Source: Pseudonocardia sp. (GTDB lineage Bacteria; Actinomycetota; Actinomycetes; Mycobacteriales; Pseudonocardiaceae). From it: a DNA stretch of 32,506 nucleotides. The stretch spans positions 1 to 32,506 of the forward strand of contig JAJAZD010000047.1 of the NCBI GenBank assembly GCA_026785945.1, written 5' to 3'. Under the pieces are notes generated by a model that was given only the letters and a program-made list of their open reading frames with translations, was not told the DNA's origin and searched no databases. Of this stretch, positions 24,319 to 32,506 are shown in pieces (the stretch's first letter is position 1; each line of letters opens with the position of its first letter). Both the position numbers and the translations under genes were made by a program.

Positions 24319-24533
24319 AGGAGGTCGACGCGGCGGCGGTAGTCGTCTGCGTCGATCTCGCCGCGCGCGAGGCGTTCGTCGAGGATCTGGCGTGCAGCTC
24401 CGGTCCCGGCAGGGGACCTGTCGGGTGCCCGGCTCCGGGTCATCCGGTAGGCGAGGTAGCCGAGCAACGTGAGTCCGATGAGGACAAGGGCGGGCCAGAT
24501 CCAGAACCAGCTCATTGCTGTAGTGCCCATCAT
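24315..24533 (-). CDS. Small SHOCT-domain membrane protein
   Basis: 72 residues from ATG 24533 (AAAGGAC upstream). One hydrophobic helix (MSWFWIWPALVLIGLTLLGYLAYRM) is followed by a SHOCT motif at the end: AARQILDERLARGEIDADDYRRRVDLL. The SHOCT motif is a short C-terminal helix pair thought to mediate oligomerisation, and such proteins are frequent beside copper and sulfur genes in actinobacteria. The stop overlaps the multicopper oxidase start (GTGA), so the two are translationally coupled. The longer ORF-track start (24581) lacks a ribosome site. Confidence 0.85.
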   Translation of the reverse strand: MMGTTAMSWFWIWPALVLIGLTLLGYLAYRMTRSRAPDRSPAGTGAARQILDERLARGEIDADDYRRRVDLL

Positions 24534-24632
24534 GGTGCGGTCCTTTCGCCGACCGTGTCGACGGTCCTCGGCGCGCGCCACGAGGGCGAGGGTCGTTGGG
24601 CCCGTCGTGCAGGGTCGGAGGATCTCCGACGA

Positions 24633-25037
24633 TCAGATCGTGGTCAGGGAGTCGAGTGCGGCCCGGAGCTTGCCGGAGGCGTCGCGGGCGACGTCGGCGA
24701 GCTCGGCCGGCTGCGGGCCACCGTCGCCGGCCATGGCGAGGAGCTCGGCGGGGTCGACGGCCTGTACGAGGGTGTGGCCGCCGGCCTGGCGGACGGTGAC
24801 GTTGCAGGGCAGCAGCAGGCCGATCTCGGGGTCGGTGGACAGGGCCTGGTGGGCGAGGGCGGGGTTGCAGGCGCCGAGGATCGTGTAGTCCTCGACGTCC
24901 TCGCCGAGCTTGGCCTTGAGGGTGGCCCGGATGTCGATGGTGGTGAGGACGCCGAATCCCTGGGTGGCCAGAGCCGCGGTGACCGCGTCGATGGCGTCGG
25001 CCTGGGAGAGATCGAGGGTGACGGTGTGAGCGGACAT
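24633..25037 (-). CDS. DUF302 protein
   Basis: 134 residues from ATG 25037 with AGGAGA upstream. SAHTVTLDLSQADAIDAVTAALATQGFGVLTTIDIRATLKAKLGEDVEDYTILGACNPALAHQALSTDPEIGLLLPCNVTVRQAGGHTLVQAVDPAELLAMAG is a full DUF302 domain, with the typical GACNP and LLPCNV stretches, each holding one cysteine. DUF302 proteins of unknown mechanism recur next to CsoR/CstR regulators and rhodanese genes. It lies 25 bases after the regulator gene in the same direction, so it should be under its control. The two cysteines make a sulfur- or metal-linked role plausible. Confidence 0.88.
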   Translation of the reverse strand: MSAHTVTLDLSQADAIDAVTAALATQGFGVLTTIDIRATLKAKLGEDVEDYTILGACNPALAHQALSTDPEIGLLLPCNVTVRQAGGHTLVQAVDPAELLAMAGDGGPQPAELADVARDASGKLRAALDSLTTI

Positions 25038-25062
25038 GGTGATCTCCTGTGTCGGTGGGGTG

Positions 25063-25945
<883 letters not shown>

Positions 25946-26066
25946 GCGCCGTTATCCGCCGGCTTCATCGACTCGAACCTTGGTTCTGTCGGTTCCGGTC
26001 GGTCGTGGTCGGGATGGCATGCAGCTCCTTCCCCGAACGGATCTGGACGCGTCGATGCGGGACGGG

Positions 26067-27452
26067 TCAGTTCGCGGTCTCCCGCGTCGCGAGGCCGAGC
26101 TCCTGGGCGTGGGGGAACTCGTCGGCGAGGAGGACGACGTCGAAGCCGGCGCGGTCGAGGAGGCTCGCGCCGATGGAGGCGCGGTAGGCGCTCTGGCAGT
26201 GCACCCACAGCTGCCGGTCCGGGATCTCGCCGAGGCGGTCGGCGAGCTCGGGGAGCGGGATGTGCAGGGCCCCGTGGATGTGCGACGCGGCGTACTCGTC
26301 GTCGCGGCGGACGTCGAGGATCACCGGGTCCTCACCGCGGTCGCCCCGCCCGGCCTGGAGGTCCTCGAAGGTCGCGGTGGGGTAGCTGCGGGTGGGTCGC
26401 CCGTCGGCGAGGACGTCGATGGTGCCGGTGGCCCGGCCCTCGGGGCGGTCGATGCCGATCCGCACGAGCTGGCGCTGCGCCTCGGCGACCTGGTCCGGGT
26501 TCTCGCCGATGAGGGTGAGCGGGGTATTCCAGGGGATGACCCAGCCGAGCCAGGTGGCGAACTGCGGGCCGAGGCCGATCCCGACGCTGCCGGTGAGGTG
26601 CTCGGCGGCGTAGGCGGTGCGGTCGCGCAGGTCCACCACCCATTCCCCGGCCGCGATGCGCTTGGCCAGCTCACGCGGTTCGAGGATGGGCAGGGGGGAG
26701 AGGTCGATCTCGCCGGGCCCGGCGAGGTTCGCCGGGGCCATGTGGGCGTAGTACGCGGGGTAGGCGGTGAGGCCGGCGACGAGGCGGGTGACGAAGGCGT
26801 CCTCGTCGGGTTCGAGAACGGCGTCGTTGCGGGCGCGCTCGTCGGCGATGGTGCCGCCTGGTCCGCCGACGGCTGGTCCGGCGGAGCAGAAGCTGCCGAA
26901 CCCGTGGGTCGGGTAGACCGCGGTGTCGCCGGGCAGGGTCTGGGCGAGGTGGCGGGTGGAGTGGTACTGGGCGCGGGTGAGCTCGTCGGTGCGGGCCGGG
27001 TCGACGAGGTCGGTGCGCCCGACGCTGCCGTAGAGCAGGGACCCGCCGGTGAACACAGCCAGGGGCGCGGTCGCGTCGGGTGTGTTGTCGCTGAACACGT
27101 ACGCGAGGTGGGTGAAGGTGTGGCCCGGGGTGGCGATCACGCGCACGGTCATCGTCCCGGCGTGCAGCTCGTCGCCGTCGTGCACGGCGACCCGGTCGAA
27201 GGCGACGGGGTCCTCTGCGTTGACGACGTAGCGGGCGCCGGTGCGGGCTGCGAGCTGGTAGCCGCCGGTGACGTAGTCGTTGTGGATGTGGGTCTCGACC
27301 ACCATCTCCAGCCTCAGGCCACGCCGGGCCAGCAGCGCGTCGATGCGGTCGATGTCGCGCTGCGGGTCGACGACCACCGCGACGGAACCGTCGTGCGCGA
27401 GGTAGCTGCGGTCCCCGAGCTCCTCGGTGGCGATCACTTCGACATTCAGCAT
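26067..27452 (-). CDS. CstB-like MBL-fold persulfide dioxygenase with rhodanese domains
   Basis: 461 residues. The N-terminal metallo-beta-lactamase fold (1-~250) has THIHNDYVTGG (54-64, iron-binding His55/His57/Asp59), TPGHTFTHLAY and YPTHGFGSFCSAG. Next is a rhodanese-like domain (~265-350; LEPRELAKRIAAGEWVVDLRDRTAYAAEH) whose loop LTLIGENPDQ lacks the catalytic cysteine. The C-terminal rhodanese (~365-455) has HCQSAYRAS with active Cys419. This three-part order (dioxygenase, pseudo-rhodanese, rhodanese) is that of Staphylococcus CstB, which converts thiol persulfides to thiosulfate/sulfite. The gene appears intact and is preceded by a GntR-type palindrome 16 bases before the ATG. It is the only complete persulfide dioxygenase in the window. 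Confidence 0.9.
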   Translation of the reverse strand: MLNVEVIATEELGDRSYLAHDGSVAVVVDPQRDIDRIDALLARRGLRLEMVVETHIHNDYVTGGYQLAARTGARYVVNAEDPVAFDRVAVHDGDELHAGTMTVRVIATPGHTFTHLAYVFSDNTPDATAPLAVFTGGSLLYGSVGRTDLVDPARTDELTRAQYHSTRHLAQTLPGDTAVYPTHGFGSFCSAGPAVGGPGGTIADERARNDAVLEPDEDAFVTRLVAGLTAYPAYYAHMAPANLAGPGEIDLSPLPILEPRELAKRIAAGEWVVDLRDRTAYAAEHLTGSVGIGLGPQFATWLGWVIPWNTPLTLIGENPDQVAEAQRQLVRIGIDRPEGRATGTIDVLADGRPTRSYPTATFEDLQAGRGDRGEDPVILDVRRDDEYAASHIHGALHIPLPELADRLGEIPDRQLWVHCQSAYRASIGASLLDRAGFDVVLLADEFPHAQELGLATRETAN

Positions 27453-27467
27453 GCGGACCCTCCGAGT

Positions 27468-27483
27468 AAATGTCCGTACATAG
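27468..27483. promoter_or_regulatory. GntR-type operator upstream of the CstB-like gene
   Basis: AAATGT-CCGT-ACATAG keeps ATGTCCGTACAT, the core shared by three sites in this window. It lies 16 bases from the ATG of the CstB-like gene (minus strand). Confidence 0.7.
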
Positions 27484-27615
27484 CGCTGTCGAAGGTAGGC
27501 GCACGGAGTGACGAGGTCAACCAGATCGGCACCGCGCGAGGGCGAAATCGCCGCGGTCGGGCCGGACGCTCGACGGTATCCGACCTTGTGGTCTCACTCA
27601 CCGGAAGCTACGTTC

Positions 27616-27631
27616 AGATGTCCGTACATTT
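27616..27631. promoter_or_regulatory. GntR-type operator upstream of the SQR pseudogene
   Basis: AGATGT-CCGT-ACATTT, the same core with one arm mismatch, lies 17 bases before the ATG at 27649. With the site at 27468-27483 it brackets the divergent promoter region between the CstB-like gene and sqr. Confidence 0.7.
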
Positions 27632-27648
27632 AACCGATAGGAGCGGCC

Positions 27649-28526
27649 ATGGCAGGGCACAAGATCGTCGTCGTCGGTGGGGGGGGCAGTGCGGGCCTCA
27701 CCGACGACGCTCGACTCAAGCGCCAGGGGCGGACCGACGTCGCGGTCATCGACCCCGCATCGACGCACTACCACCAGCCGCTGTGGACGTTGGTCGGCGG
27801 CGGCCGCGCACCGGTCGAGGCCAGTGTCAAGCCGCAGTCGAAGGTCATGCCGAAGGGGGTGGCCTGGATTCAGCGGGCCGCCGTCGGCGTCGATCCCCGA
27901 CGCCGAGCAGGTGATGCTCGACGACGGCTCCAACGTCGGCTACGAGTACCTGGTCATGTGCCCGGGCATCCAGCTGGACCGGGAGAAGATCACCGGCCTG
28001 GGCAGACCCTGGGACGCGACGGGGTGTCGAGCAACCACCTCTACGAGCTCGCCCCGGCCACCTGGAAGTTCATCCGCGACACCCGCTCGGGCACGGCGAC
28101 GTTCACGATGCCGTCCGGGCCGATCAAGTGCGCGGGTGCGCCGCAGAAGATCGCGTATCTCGCAGCGGACTACTGGCGGGAGCAGGGCGTGCTGGACAAG
28201 GTGGACATCCACCTGGTGCTGCCCACTCCGGGGATGTTCGGGGTCAAGGAGTTCTCCGACGTCCTGGTATGCGTGGCGAAACGCTACGGCATCACGGTGC
28301 ACCTGCAGAGCGAGGCGATCAGCGTGAACCCCGACGCCCGCGAGGTGACCATCGCCGACCTGGAGTCTTCTTCACCCAGTTCGGCGCGGACTGCGGCGGG
28401 ACCATGTGCATGACGTCGTAGCCCAGCGTGGACTCAATGTCGTTCGAGCGACGGGACATGTGGTACCTCAAGCGCTATGGGCTCCCCGCGCTCTACTGGC
28501 AGGGCATGCTCCGCGGGGTCGCCTGA
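27649..28526 (+). pseudogene. Sulfide:quinone oxidoreductase, frameshifted and internally deleted
   Basis: ATG 27649 (GGAG site) opens with MAGHKIVVVGGGGSAGLTDDARLKRQGRTDVAVIDPASTHYHQPLWTLVGGG, a type I SQR start. At about 27885 the frame shifts: IPDAEQVMLDDGSNVGYEYLVMCPGIQLDREKITGLG is in the next frame. It shifts back near 28005 (GRDGVSSNHLYELAPATWKFIRDTRSGTATFTMPSGPIKCAGAPQKIAYLAADYW, with the catalytic-type Cys in IKCAGAP). After DAREVTIADLE about 100 codons are missing. The true C-terminus, MSFERRDMWYLKRYGLPALYWQGMLRGVA-stop (28437-28526), then follows in another frame. It is clearly dead, although its operator and start remain. The flavoprotein at 21499 may replace it. Confidence 0.82.
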
Positions 28527-28547
28527 ACGGGCAGCGGTCCTGCACGC

Positions 28548-28724
28548 TCAGAACGGCACAGAGGCCGTGTGTGCTGCCCGCACGGCCTCGGAGATCCGGT
28601 CCAGGAGACGACGGGGAGGTCTCGTCGATTCGCCGAGGCGGCTGTCCTGGTCCTCGGCGGGAGTCCGGTGGTCTTGTGTGCGGGACGTGGCGGAGGCGTC
28701 GTGTGGGGTGCCGGTCGTGCTCAT
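28548..28724 (-). CDS. Possible small protein or N-terminal scrap
   Basis: ATG 28724 follows AGGAAG at about 11 bases and opens a 58-residue frame MSTTGTPHDASATSRTQDHRTPAEDQDSRLGESTRPPRRLLDRISEAVRAAHTASVPF. The first part is disordered and the end is one amphipathic helix. It may be the N-terminus of a lost gene. No family is recognised, and the rest of 28527-28970 shows nothing supportable. Confidence 0.2.
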   Translation of the reverse strand: MSTTGTPHDASATSRTQDHRTPAEDQDSRLGESTRPPRRLLDRISEAVRAAHTASVPF

Positions 28725-28973
28725 GAGTGCGGGTGCTTCCTGTCGGACGACGTGTTGGGCGCAGGGTGGCGCGGACCGCGAGGTCAGCGGGACCGGGGGC
28801 ACGTCCGACAGCGACGGTCGTCGACCGACAGCTGATCCGTCGCGAGCAGGCACACGCAGAACGTGTGTCGCGTCGAGGCGAGCGCTGCCGTCACGATGTC
28901 ATTCGACCACCTGCGGCGACCGGCATGCAACGTGTCAGCGCCGTCCGCGTCGCAGTTTCTTGCTGCCGCCAGA

Positions 28974-28989
28974 AAATGACCGTACATTT
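28974..28989. promoter_or_regulatory. GntR-type operator upstream of the GntR gene
   Basis: AAATGA-CCGT-ACATTT, the third copy of the palindrome, lies about 40 bases upstream of the GntR start. The position suggests autoregulation. Confidence 0.7.
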
Positions 28990-29029
28990 TGGGGGTAGTG
29001 TCCAATATGTGGCAGAGGAGCGGGTGACG

Positions 29030-29848
29030 GTGGGTGAGAGCAGCGGCGCGAGACTGGAGAACGACGCGAGCCCGCAGGCTCTGCTGCGAGGCGACGGCCC
29101 GTTGTGGCTTCAGCTGCTCACCGATCTGCGCCGCCGCCTCGAGCGTCGGTCGTTCGACCACCACTTCCCCGGCGAGCTGGAGTTGGTCGAGGAGTACCAG
29201 GTCAGCAGGGCCACCGTTCGCCAGGCGTTGCGCGTCCCGCGGGAGGAGGGCGTTCTCGTCGCCGGGAGTGGGCGGGCCCCTCGGGTGGTCGAGCCGGTCG
29301 AGATCGCCCAGCGGATCGGGTCGATCTACAGCCTCTTCGAGTCGGTCCAGGCCAGCGGGCAGAAGCAGCGCGGCGTGATCTGTGCGCTCGACGTCCGTCG
29401 GGACGGGCTGATGGCGACCCGGCTGGGACTCGAGGAATCGACCCCCCTCGTCCATCTGGAACGGCTCCGGCTCGCCGGGCCCGAGCCACTGACCCTGGAC
29501 AAGGTGTGGATGCCCGAGCGGATCGCCGCACCGCTGCTGGACGTCGAGTTCACCCACACCGCCCTCTACACGGAGTACGCCCGGCTGTGCGGGGTGGCGA
29601 TGACCACCGGCGAGGAGCACATCCGGGCGGTCGTCCCGACACCGGCGGAGCAGCGGCTGCTCGGCATCACCCCGGACGTCGCGCTGTTCGCGATCGAGCG
29701 CGTCGGCTGCTCCCACGGCCGCCCCGTCGAATGGCGCCACACCCTGGTGCGCGGCGACAGGTTCACCGTCACCGCCGACATCGCCGCCCACGACGGCTAC
29801 CGCCTCCAGCAGGTGGAGGGCGGTCTCCTCGGCCTCGCGAACACCTGA
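29030..29848 (+). CDS. GntR-family regulator (HutC/UTRA subfamily)
   Basis: 272 residues from GTG 29030 (AGGAG nine bases upstream; GTG 29024 is an alternative; the ORF-track start at 28727 lies far before the operator). The winged helix (~25-90) contains LWLQLLTDLRRRLERRSF, ELELVEEYQVSRATVRQALRVPREEGVLVAGSGRAPRV. The UTRA effector domain (~110-265) has GVICALDVRRDGLMATRLGLEESTPLVHLERLRLAGPEPLTLDKVWMP and ADIAAHDGYRL. UTRA regulators bind small molecules, and the effector here is unknown. Three copies of one palindrome lie before this gene, the SQR pseudogene and the CstB-like gene, so this protein is the natural candidate to bind them. The rhodanese and TauE genes follow in the same direction. 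Confidence 0.88.
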   Translation: MGESSGARLENDASPQALLRGDGPLWLQLLTDLRRRLERRSFDHHFPGELELVEEYQVSRATVRQALRVPREEGVLVAGSGRAPRVVEPVEIAQRIGSIYSLFESVQASGQKQRGVICALDVRRDGLMATRLGLEESTPLVHLERLRLAGPEPLTLDKVWMPERIAAPLLDVEFTHTALYTEYARLCGVAMTTGEEHIRAVVPTPAEQRLLGITPDVALFAIERVGCSHGRPVEWRHTLVRGDRFTVTADIAAHDGYRLQQVEGGLLGLANT

Positions 29849-29887
29849 CCGCACCGACACCCGATGACCGCCTCCGGAAGGACCCCG

Positions 29888-30223
29888 ATGACCAGCACCG
29901 ATCCGATCGCCCAGATCGACCCGACCACGGCGAGCGAGTTGGCCGACAGCGGCGCGCTGCTGCTCGACGTCCGTGAGCCCGAGGAGTGGCGGGTCGGGCT
30001 CATCGCCGACGCCGTGCACATGCCCCTCGGCGACCTGCAGCCGGATTCCGTGCCACGCATCGTGGTCGCGGTGTGCCGGTCGGGCAACCGATCGGGCAAG
30101 GCTGCCATCCAGCTCGCGGCCGCCGGTGTCGACGTCCGCAACATGGCCGGCGGCATGAAGGCCTGGGCCGAGACCGGGCTGCCGATCACCACCGACGACG
30201 GCACACCGGACACGGTCGGCTGA
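29888..30223 (+). CDS. Single-domain rhodanese
   Basis: 111 residues from ATG 29888 with GGAAGGA upstream; 29864 is a less likely start. IDPTTASELADSGALLLDVREPEEWRVGLIADAVHMPLGDL and VAVCRSGNRSGKAAIQLAAAGVDVRNMAGGMKAWAETGLPI form a complete rhodanese domain with active-site Cys63 in CRSGNRS. It transfers sulfane sulfur between thiols, thiosulfate and carriers. Its stop overlaps the start of the TauE/SafE gene by one base, so they are co-translated. It probably feeds or drains the persulfide pool handled by the CstB-like enzyme. Confidence 0.92.
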   Translation: MTSTDPIAQIDPTTASELADSGALLLDVREPEEWRVGLIADAVHMPLGDLQPDSVPRIVVAVCRSGNRSGKAAIQLAAAGVDVRNMAGGMKAWAETGLPITTDDGTPDTVG

Positions 30224-31074
30224 TGATGGTCCTGGCGGCCGCGCTCGGCCTGGTGATGGGCCTGGTCATCGGAGCACTCGGTGGCGGGGGTGGGGTACTG
30301 ACCGTCCCACTGCTGGTCTACGTCCTCGGGCTCACCGCACAGAGCGCCACGACCAGCAGCATCATCATCGTCGGCATCACCGCCCTGTTCGGCACCCTCG
30401 CGCGGCTGCGCGGCAAACTGATCGACTGGCGCACCGGACTGATCTTCGGGGTCCTCGGTATCCCCGCCGCCTACCTCGGCACCCTGCTCAACCACGCTGT
30501 CGAACAGCGGGTGCTACTGCTGGCCTTCGCCACGATCACCATCGTCGCCGCGATCGCCATGCTGCTCAACAACAGATCCGGTGCCCCCGAACCCGACATC
30601 ATGCCTGCCGACCCCGGTTCACCGGGGAGCGCCAGTGGCGCCGCCACGTCGATGACCTCGCGCACCGCGGCACAGGTGGCCACCCAGCGGCACCAGTTGC
30701 TCGCCACCGCCGCCAAGGTCGTCCTCAGTGGTCTGATCGTCGGGTTCATGACCGGGTTCCTCGGCGTGGGCGGCGGGTTCCTCGTCGTCCCGGCGCTGGT
30801 GATCATTCTGCGGGTACCGATGACCTACGCCATCGGTACCTCACTGCTGATCATCACGCTGAACTCGGTGTCGTCGATGGCCTCCCGGCTGGGATCCCCA
30901 CTGCACCTGGACTGGCGGATCGTCGTCCCGTTCACCCTGCTCGCCGTGGTCGGAAGCCTGCTCGGCAAGCGTGTCGCCGACAAGTGCTCCGGCGACGCCC
31001 TGACCAAGGCGTTCGCCGTGATGCTGATCCTGGTCGGCGGCTACGTCGCCGCACAGACGCTGGGCGTGCTCTGA
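30223..31074 (+). CDS. TauE/SafE-family sulfite exporter
   Basis: 283 residues. Two homologous membrane halves each open with a glycine-rich repeat, as in the family: VMGLVIGALGGGGGVLTVPLLVYVLGL (N-half) and VGFMTGFLGVGGGFLVVPALVIILRVPMTYAIGTSLLIITLNS (C-half). A hydrophilic loop of about 45 residues (~118-162) separates them. Eight helices are expected. Members export sulfite, sulfoacetate or related anions. Coupled to the rhodanese and next to a persulfide dioxygenase, export of sulfite made by persulfide oxidation is the likely role. Intact. Confidence 0.9.
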   Translation: MMVLAAALGLVMGLVIGALGGGGGVLTVPLLVYVLGLTAQSATTSSIIIVGITALFGTLARLRGKLIDWRTGLIFGVLGIPAAYLGTLLNHAVEQRVLLLAFATITIVAAIAMLLNNRSGAPEPDIMPADPGSPGSASGAATSMTSRTAAQVATQRHQLLATAAKVVLSGLIVGFMTGFLGVGGGFLVVPALVIILRVPMTYAIGTSLLIITLNSVSSMASRLGSPLHLDWRIVVPFTLLAVVGSLLGKRVADKCSGDALTKAFAVMLILVGGYVAAQTLGVL

Positions 31075-31179
31075 CCCGAAACCGGCCCGCGAACAGTGAG
31101 TTTGGTCGACGACGATCGCAGGTGGATGAGATGTATTCGGCCGCGCGCACATTCCGGCACGCCTTCCGGGAGGTGACAG

Positions 31180-31478
31180 TTATCCGTCCACACCTGGTCG
31201 ATGTGTTGGAGGTAATGCGCCGGACCGCTTGATCCAACCGTGCAGGGTGTCGGGCACGATTCCGATCCGCGGGCCGATCCGTGGCATCGCCGTGGCCGGT
31301 GAACTCGATGGTGTGGATGCGCCGGTTCTGCGGGTCGCGGCGGCGGATGCGCATTCAGCGATACGAGAATCGGCCAGACGGGCAGCGACCCCCCCGATGC
31401 AGTCGGATGCGCTGGACACCACCTTGGCGGTCCGCGCGAGTACCAGCCCGATCGGCGGCCGGTGGGGGTCCGGCATGG
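31180..31478 (-). pseudogene. IS3-type transposase OrfA scrap
   Basis: The minus strand reads ATAMPRIGPRIGIVPDTLHGWIKRSGALPP, close to the helix-turn-helix of IS3-family OrfA proteins (I..IG..LGI....L..WV.R). The preceding residues do not match well and a neighbouring frame (RRIHTIEFTGHGDA) may hold the true start, so it is frameshifted and cut. No OrfB, no DDE motif and no terminal repeats were found. It is a remnant that marks past insertion activity at this edge. Confidence 0.4.
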
Positions 31479-31975
31479 CTACGGGACGGTGTGCACGATC
31501 GATCCGGCCGTTCGCTCCATCTCAACGATCACGGCGGCGCAGTCGGCGTCACCGAGCCCGGCGTTCACCGCCGAGGTGAGCATCTGGTGGCTCGCGGCCA
31601 CCGCCGGCACGGATGTCCCGAGACGCAGCGCCTCGGCCAGTACGAGTCCGAGGTCCTTGCGCATCAGCGCGAGCTTGAAGTCGGCCCGCTCGAACGCCCG
31701 CCGCATCACCCCGCTCTTGAAGCGCACCACAGGTGAGCTGTAGCCACTCGGCGCCACGAGGGAGATGAACGTGTCGCGCGCCAGGCCGGCCCGTTCGGCG
31801 AAGACGATCGCCTCACTCATGGCCTGCATCTGCACGCCCATCAGCAGGTTCATGGCCAGCTTGGCTGTGGCGCCATGCCGTGGCCGCCGACGTGGGTGAT
31901 CTCCTCGGCCATGGACTCGACCGTCGGACGGAGAGCGTGCAGATCGGCGGGGTCGATGAGGACGTGGTGGAGCCG
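31479..31975 (-). pseudogene. 3-hydroxyisobutyrate-dehydrogenase-like oxidoreductase, C-terminal part, frameshifted
   Basis: The ORF at 31479-31853 gives AKLAMNLLMGVQMQAMSEAIVFAERAGLARDTFISLVAPSGYSSPVVRFKSGVMRRAFERADFKLALMRKDLGLVLAEALRLGTSVPAVAASHQMLTSAVNAGLGDADCAAVI, the C-terminal helical domain of beta-hydroxyacid dehydrogenases with the catalytic-type Lys (GATAKLAMNLL). Just upstream, in another frame, is VLIDPADLHALRPTVESMAEEITHVGGHG, the strand before it, so a two-base change near 31872 breaks the frame. The N-terminal NAD(P)-binding Rossmann domain is absent. Confidence 0.72.
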
Positions 31976-31996
31976 CCGGTGCCGGGGTGAACCGCG

Positions 31997-32362
31997 TTGA
32001 CCGGTTCGCAGGCCGCGCCGGCGGAGTTGCTGCGGATCGAGATCGACAGAGCCGCGCTCCTCGTCGGGCTGCTGCGGGGGGATGATCCTCATCTGCGCGC
32101 TGAGACGCTCCGCATCGCGGAGAAGAAGCCGTCGGGCTGCGACATCGCGGTGGATCTGCTGGTGGATCTGCGCGAGGTGTGCGACCCGGTCGAGTTCGCG
32201 AGCCGGCTCGACTGGTTGCGACGCAAGCACGGCCGCAAGGTGACGTTCGTCGAGCTTCTCGGGCACGCCGGACTGCAATGGAAGCGCTGTTCCCCTCGCC
32301 GGAGGCAGAGCTGGCGGTGCTGCGGGCGGAGAATGCTCGGTTGCGGCGGTTGCCTGATCTGA
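31997..32362 (+). CDS. Unrecognised 121-residue ORF
   Basis: Starts at TTG 31997. RIEIDRAALLVGLLRGDDPHLRAETLRIAEKKPSGCDIAVDLLVDLREVCDPVEFASRLDWLRRKHGRKVTFVELLGHAGLQ is plausible helical coding sequence; after that the frame becomes Arg/Cys-rich and shadow-like. At 32278 an ATG in another frame opens MEALFPSPEAELAVLRAENARLRRL, a coiled-coil start, so a frameshift or a second small gene is possible. No family recognised. Confidence 0.35.
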   Translation: MTGSQAAPAELLRIEIDRAALLVGLLRGDDPHLRAETLRIAEKKPSGCDIAVDLLVDLREVCDPVEFASRLDWLRRKHGRKVTFVELLGHAGLQWKRCSPRRRQSWRCCGRRMLGCGGCLI

Positions 32363-32375
32363 CGCCTGCTCGACC

Positions 32376-32506
32376 TCAGCGGAAGACCCCGGTCGCTCCC
32401 TTGAGGACGGTGTTGAGCAGCCCGTTGCGCTGCACCTCGTCCTGCAGCCGACGCCCGGCCTGGCTGACCGCCTGGTTGACGGTGTAGCCGCCGGCCAGAT
32501 TGTTGA
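32376..32506 (-). CDS. C-terminal end of a gene running off the window
   Basis: The minus strand enters at the right edge with NNLAGGYTVNQAVSQAGRRLQDEVQRNGLLNTVLKGATGVFR followed by TGA (32376-32378). The composition is coding-like with strong third-position GC. Only about 42 residues are visible. The family cannot be named from them. Confidence 0.45.
   Translation of the reverse strand, partial: NNLAGGYTVNQAVSQAGRRLQDEVQRNGLLNTVLKGATGVFR

Noticed and set aside
28784-30019. 411-residue minus-strand ORF
   Set aside because: Antisense to GntR and rhodanese genes; shadow composition.

Overview
The window is very GC-rich actinobacterial DNA. Codon use, the Mycolata/Pseudonocardiaceae-like protein families (MprF-like DUF2156 protein with a neighbouring esterase, GT39 remnant, TAT-type multicopper oxidase, PRiA4_ORF3 protein) and the many GTG starts suggest a Pseudonocardia-like organism. 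That is inference from protein style; no rRNA or other marker is present. It reads as an accessory region: intact operons are separated by truncated, frameshifted or chimeric gene remnants. No tRNA, rRNA, CRISPR array or complete insertion sequence was seen.

Layout. 1-165 is an extreme poly-G/poly-C stretch, probably an artefact, inside a GT39 glycosyltransferase remnant (minus strand). 421-4326 is an MprF-like aminoacyl-phosphatidylglycerol synthase followed by a membrane-anchored esterase. 4395-4736 is a ribosome-hibernation-factor C-terminal fragment. 4805-6442 is a divergent TetR regulator / alpha-beta hydrolase pair with a palindromic operator between them. 6471-6955 is a frameshifted HsdR tail, 7066-8430 an unknown 450-residue protein, 8699-9040 the C-terminal stub of a membrane protein, 9206-9751 an RDD protein and 9882-10715 an SPFH/slipin protein. 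10760-13220 is a gene graveyard (BON fragment, hydrolase/VIT1 chimera, universal stress protein pseudogene, broken membrane protein) with one intact CBS-BON gene. 13340-16562 is a compact three-gene operon: SNF2/RapA-like helicase, zinc-ribbon partner and a small acidic protein. It is followed by a convergent PRiA4_ORF3 gene and a MazEF-type toxin-antitoxin pair.

18772-31074 is a sulfane-sulfur (persulfide) handling island. Its parts are: a truncated thioredoxin; a methyltransferase; a broken ETHE1-like MBL gene joined to an inverted CDF transporter fragment; a minus-strand array of CsoR/CstR-type repressor, DUF302, SHOCT, multicopper oxidase, sulfide:quinone-oxidoreductase-like flavoprotein, TusE/DsrC-like and DsrE-like genes; a YeiH fragment; a CstB-like MBL-rhodanese protein; a decayed SQR gene; and a GntR regulator, rhodanese and TauE/SafE exporter run. 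Two sets of palindromes partition the island. GATACCCC...GTATC-type boxes lie before the thioredoxin remnant, before the MBL remnant and before the csoR-like operon. AAATGTCCGTACATTT-type boxes lie before the CstB-like gene, before the SQR pseudogene and before the GntR gene. The simplest reading is two regulators splitting one pathway: sulfide oxidation to persulfide, relay on DsrE/TusE/rhodanese cysteines, dioxygenation to sulfite, and export of sulfite.

31180-32506 is a decayed edge with an IS3-type transposase scrap, a frameshifted 3-hydroxyisobutyrate-dehydrogenase-like C-terminus, an unrecognised ORF, and the C-terminus of a gene running off the right end.
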